Source of the DNA: Cryptomeria japonica
Taxonomy: Eukaryota; Streptophyta; Pinopsida; Cupressales; Cupressaceae
Assembly (NCBI RefSeq): GCF_030272615.1
Contig: NC_081415.1
Coordinates: forward strand, 512,829,034 to 512,893,033
Direction: 5' to 3'
DNA length: 64,000 nucleotides
Notes under the pieces: generated by a model
Seen by the model: only the letters and a program-made list of their open reading frames with translations
What the model was told of the DNA's origin: nothing
Database searches by the model: none
Translations under genes and position numbers: made by a program
In this document: piece by piece, positions 60,030-64,000 of the stretch
Layout of the letters: the number at the start of each line of letters is the position of its first letter
Position numbering within the stretch: position 1 is the first letter of the stretch

Positions 60030-61770
60030 CAAATTATATTATCGATTTGGGAGTCTAGTATGCCACTATTGACATAGCATATAATATTTATTTTTCTAAT
60101 AGAGAGGGTTCTGCAAGAGAAACAACTATTCATACTACATGCTAGATGGTTAAAGAGGGTAAAGACTTTGATCTTTGTGAGATTTTGAGGCAACAACTAA
60201 TGGAGAATTTAAACAAGATAAAGGAAACAATTATCAATTATGGTATGTCTCTTTAATTATCTATTTAATTTTGTGTTTCATGAAAGAATTTCCTAGTGTT
60301 AGGAATATTGTCTAGAGGAAAGATGCGTCAATAGGTTCACAAATTAGATATAATATGCATAGCTTTCTAAATGTGAAAGTTAGTGATGCAACTTATTGGG
60401 GTTTCTTTAAAACCTTTCAAAGTAAGATGCATATGATGTATAAGATACCTACATAAGTGGTAAAAAGATATAAAGAAGTCATTACATTCATGGATAACAA
60501 GGATAATTGTTATATGGAGGTTGTTGAGCCTAAGAATTCATATATTTCAAAATTGCTATATAAGGTTTTAGGATCAAATTGGGTTGCTTATGTTGATATA
60601 CTAGTCAACAAGCCTAAGGCCACTACTGTTGAAAGGTTTAGTATTTATGAGAAAATATCGAATAATGTAATAAAAAATAAGGTGAATGAGAAGATTAAAA
60701 AAATCAAGTGTGATTAGGATTTGATGTTAGGAATATAGTCTAGAAGTACTTTTGAGGAATCTTGAGCTACTGTTGATGCCCCACAATAACCCCAAGCACT
60801 AAGGAGAATATGAGGGTCTTCAACTATTACTGCCACACTTCCTACACCTTCTAAAACTACATTAATACAAGCAATCAAAAAGATATCTACTACAATTGTA
60901 CAAGATAAGGTAAAGACGGTCGAGAAAAGATAGAAAACATAAACATGGTTAATGTTGATGAAGAAGAAGAATAAATAAAGGCTTTTAAAATGATGAGAAG
61001 AGAAAAGAAAATAAGTCAGGGGGAAGATGAAGGAATTTCAAAAAGAAATAATAAGGAAAATGAAAGGTGAAGTGAGAAGTAAAGAAGTCTCCTAAAGAGA
61101 CACCTGAACAAGAAACCTTGAAAATAGATGTCATCCTAAATGAAATTAAATGTCATATGGCACTAGATGAAACAACTAAATGTTATATGGGACTGTAAGA
61201 AATAGTGAAGCTACATTTAGACATGATATTATACAGTCAAGAGATTATAGAGAAAGAAATTAAAATGTACATGATGAAAACTAATTTAACCTTTACTAAT
61301 ATAATTGACCAACTTATAGGAGCCTTGTGGAGGACCTAACAGAAAACACACAAGAATCATTGAAGTTAGAAACTAAATTAAGAGAACAAGCTATTTGATA
61401 GTTTAGACCCGTATTATTTGAGGAGGAGATCAAAAACATCATACAAATACAATCATACGAGTTGATAACAAAGAAGAGATTGAACACCATAATGAGCACG
61501 AGAGAAGAATAGAAAGATCAAGTGAAAAAAGAGACACAAGAATTTACCACAAGAATACTAAAGGAGATGGAGGAAGAAGTAATAATAGAAGAACAGGTTC
61601 CTCCTAGTGATAAAGGTTTGGAAGAAATTTCTAATATAAAATACATTGATATGTTTTCTTTGGTGATTCTGTGACAAAGATAGGTGGTGTAGTTGAGCTA
61701 AATAAGGAGACTCATCTATTACAAAAATGGTGTATCCACCTGGCATAGACATAAGACATTTTTTAGTATG
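60030..61770 (+). pseudogene. Decayed ORF of the unknown retroelement protein family (copy 2)
   Basis: Plus-strand homologue of the minus-strand ORF at 6360-9070. Shared blocks in the same order: MVKEGKDFDLCEIL...NLNKIK near 60148-60235 (copy 1: MVKEDAHYVLCSVM...NL.KIK) and FFKTFQSKM at about 60400-60428, then VVKRYKEVITFM and YMEVVEPK (copy 1: IVEKYKDTICFM and MMEAVQPK). A charged Lys/Glu region follows to about 61600, broken by many stops and frameshifts. No known catalytic motif. A family-2 LTR follows directly at 61789, suggesting that it was carried by such an element. Confidence 0.6.
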
Positions 61771-61788
61771 TTTTCATATGAACACTAA

Positions 61789-64000
61789 TGTTGGAATTGT
61801 GTTGTCATTGATGTCAATAGGTATAGATGGACAACCGGTATGGGAAAATAATTGATGGCAGTCATTGAAGTCAACTAGTCTAGCAGGTTACCAATATAGT
61901 CTATCATCGGTAAGGAGAGGATGTCAAATGGTAAGTGATGAGTTGACAGTGAGTAGTTACCAACCAAAAAACTGATGACGAGTGTACAATCAGGGTGTTC
62001 AAGATGCTTGGATGTTGATTGTGATGAAGAGGCAAAATGTTATCAAGAATCACATCAACACTAGAGGAGATCTATGTAAAGGTCACCGGTATGTTGTGTA
62101 CATGTCAAACAAAAGGAATCTCATAGGATAAAGTTGCAGTCACCATTTGAAGAGATGACTGACAATCAATGTTGCCCAACCAAATCACATGTGCTTGTTT
62201 GAAGATATGCCACTCAAACAAGGAATCCACATTGATACATTGAAGAATGCAAATGACAAGGATCCACTCCCACCGGTAAGTGGATCTTATCTCCTATTAT
62301 GCATGAAATGCATCATAGTCCAATGAGATAAGATAAAAGTGTAGAAGGCAGGTGATTGAAGGTTCACACCAGATGAATAGGTGAAACACTAAGTTTCCTT
62401 AAGTGCATGAGATCAGGGATGTCCATAGGAACAACATATGATGACATGATGTGCTACCATGAAAGAGAAAGAAGAGTAAAGAGGTGATGGATTTGTCACT
62501 TTGACAAACTGGTTAATATATGGTCCGGGTTGATGATGAAGAAGGCAAGGTTGAGAAGATGCAAATAGAGAGTGCAACCAGTATGCAGATGCCTCAAATG
62601 GAAAGAGTTGAAGGTTGATGACATGGTATCATCAAGGGTGCCTACTGGTAAGTATGAAAATCGGTAAGAGTGAAAAGAGTCTAAGTGGTGTGCTACCTCC
62701 TAATGAAGATGAGCATGTGGTGGAGTGATATATGTGTTGATCAGTTGAGTGTTCCACTAGAAGAAATGCCAAGTGCAAGGTGATGGCAAACTGGTTAGGG
62801 TATAACCAACAGGGTTAGTGAGCCGGTAGAAGAACCCAGTAATGGAGTTGGTCGGTGATCTTGTCTGCACTGACATAACTGATCTAGCAAAGCTGGATGC
62901 TAATAAAGTGGCCACATGGAGTTGGGGTGGCATGCATGAGAAGGTTGGTGAAGTGTCTGTCTGTGAGGTAGATGACGGCAGGTTGACCTTTATGTTGACT
63001 GCGTGATTCATGGGATGCATAGCAAAGGTTTGTGGCTTGGGGTTAAATGAACAATAGAGATCTAGATCAAACTATTTGAGCAGATTGAGGTAGGTGAAGG
63101 AAATAGTGAAGCTATTCTTGGTGATTTACCAAGAAATCAGCTAACAGATTAAAAGCAAGTTGCTAAATGAGAAAGGCATGTTTTGGAAGGCACGCCAATG
63201 GGAGGATTAATTGATGAGTTGCAGTTCATCAATCAAGGAGATCAGAATCTATAAGATCTAATTGGATTTAGTTTGCCTCAGGGTCAAAGAAGAAACCCTA
63301 ACTACCTGAAGTTTGAATTAGTTTTTGTTGGGAAAACCAGTTTATAAATATGTAAGCCAAAATTGATGTAGGCTTCCACTGAATGAGAGAGTGTTGCTGT
63401 ATGTGAGAGGAGAAATTGGTCAAGTACAAAAAAGATAATCTAATAAGAGATTGAGTGAGAGAAAGAGTGAATCAGGTTGAAGGGTTCAACCGCCATATGT
63501 GAGGCAACCGATAGTCAACCATCGAGTCTGACAGAGGAGTAAACCAGTAGTGATAAAACTAATAGAGAAGAGTTGCAAAAGGTTGCAGAGAAGGCAAGAA
63601 GAGAACCAACAAGAATCTGATGATAGACATCTGATTAAGGTGTCAAGAGTGGTGGTTGAGAGCAGTAGTGTAGTAGAGAGGAGAAAACCGACAGAGAGGT
63701 AACCGACCAAGAAAAAGGAGATACAAAATCAATGATTGTGCAGCAAAGAGTAATTTGCATTAGGAGATAGAGTTGTAGCTAAGAGGTGAGTAGAGAACTG
63801 ACAAAGAATTGGAGTGAGGAGAACTGGTAAAGAGATTTGCAGAAGTATTACAAAGCTCATTTGTAACAAGGCTTTTAATTTTGTAATTGATTATGTTCAT
63901 TAAAGTTCATTGAGATGGAGCTCGGTGCAAGGGTTGTTTCTCCTTGGGTTGGTGCCCTAAATTAGGGGTTGGTGCCCTAAATCAGGGGTTGGTACCCTAA
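61789..64000 (+). repeat. Long LTR of the gag-only family, truncated by window end
   Basis: Starts TGTTGGAATTGTG with TGTCATTGATGTCAA, and follows the layout of 29676-32246 up to the TAATTGATTATGTTCAT segment. It ends with three copies of a roughly 20 bp unit (GGGTTGGTGCCCTAAAT) at 63946-64000, where the other LTRs have one or two. Probably the 3' LTR of the element whose internal ORF precedes it; no clear polypurine tract adjoins. Confidence 0.75.

Overview
This 64 kb window is intergenic plant DNA made almost entirely of transposable elements and satellites. I found no intact host gene, tRNA, rRNA or CRISPR. Plant Ty1/Copia and Gypsy-type LTR retrotransposons, an L1-type LINE, AT-rich spacers, long LTRs (up to about 2.5 kb) and deep nesting suggest a land plant with a very large genome, probably a gymnosperm. 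The species cannot be fixed from sequence alone.

Layout. 69-4960 is a complete non-autonomous Copia-type element: 450 bp LTRs, GTTTT target duplication, gag and protease, but no integrase, RT or RNase H. 5016-9073 is a minus-strand retroelement remnant carrying a decayed ORF of unknown function. 9074-10477 is an LTR fragment plus unassigned DNA. 10478-13570 is a simple-sequence and satellite block: polypurine DNA, then hairpin-forming repeats with a period near 138 bp, then GA and TA arrays. 14395-17110 is a decayed Copia pol. 18340-24780 is a decayed L1 LINE interrupted by smaller repeats.

26613-55263 is a nested stack. The outermost is an old Gypsy-type element (LTRs 26618-27838 and 39668-40106 + 54488-55258; duplication ATATG). 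A Copia-type gag-only element with 2.5 kb LTRs (29676-38010) sits in its internal region. A full-length but dead Copia (40107-54482; duplication CAAGC) sits in its 3' LTR. That Copia is itself split by a young, protease-bearing, RT-less Gypsy-type element (45575-53281; duplication AGGAT). LTR divergence rises outward from the core, matching the insertion order.

55264-59240 holds AT-rich flank, a candidate small first exon with a TATA box, and a 2 kb satellite of 20-bp palindromic units containing a perfect 84-bp inverted repeat. 60030-61770 is a second, plus-strand copy of the unknown ORF of 6360-9070. 61789-64000 is a long LTR running off the end.

Common threads: at least three of the five elements whose interiors can be read lack RT; most nonsense codons look like C-to-T (or G-to-A) deamination; and several families share an inverted repeat that brackets the polypurine tract/LTR junction.
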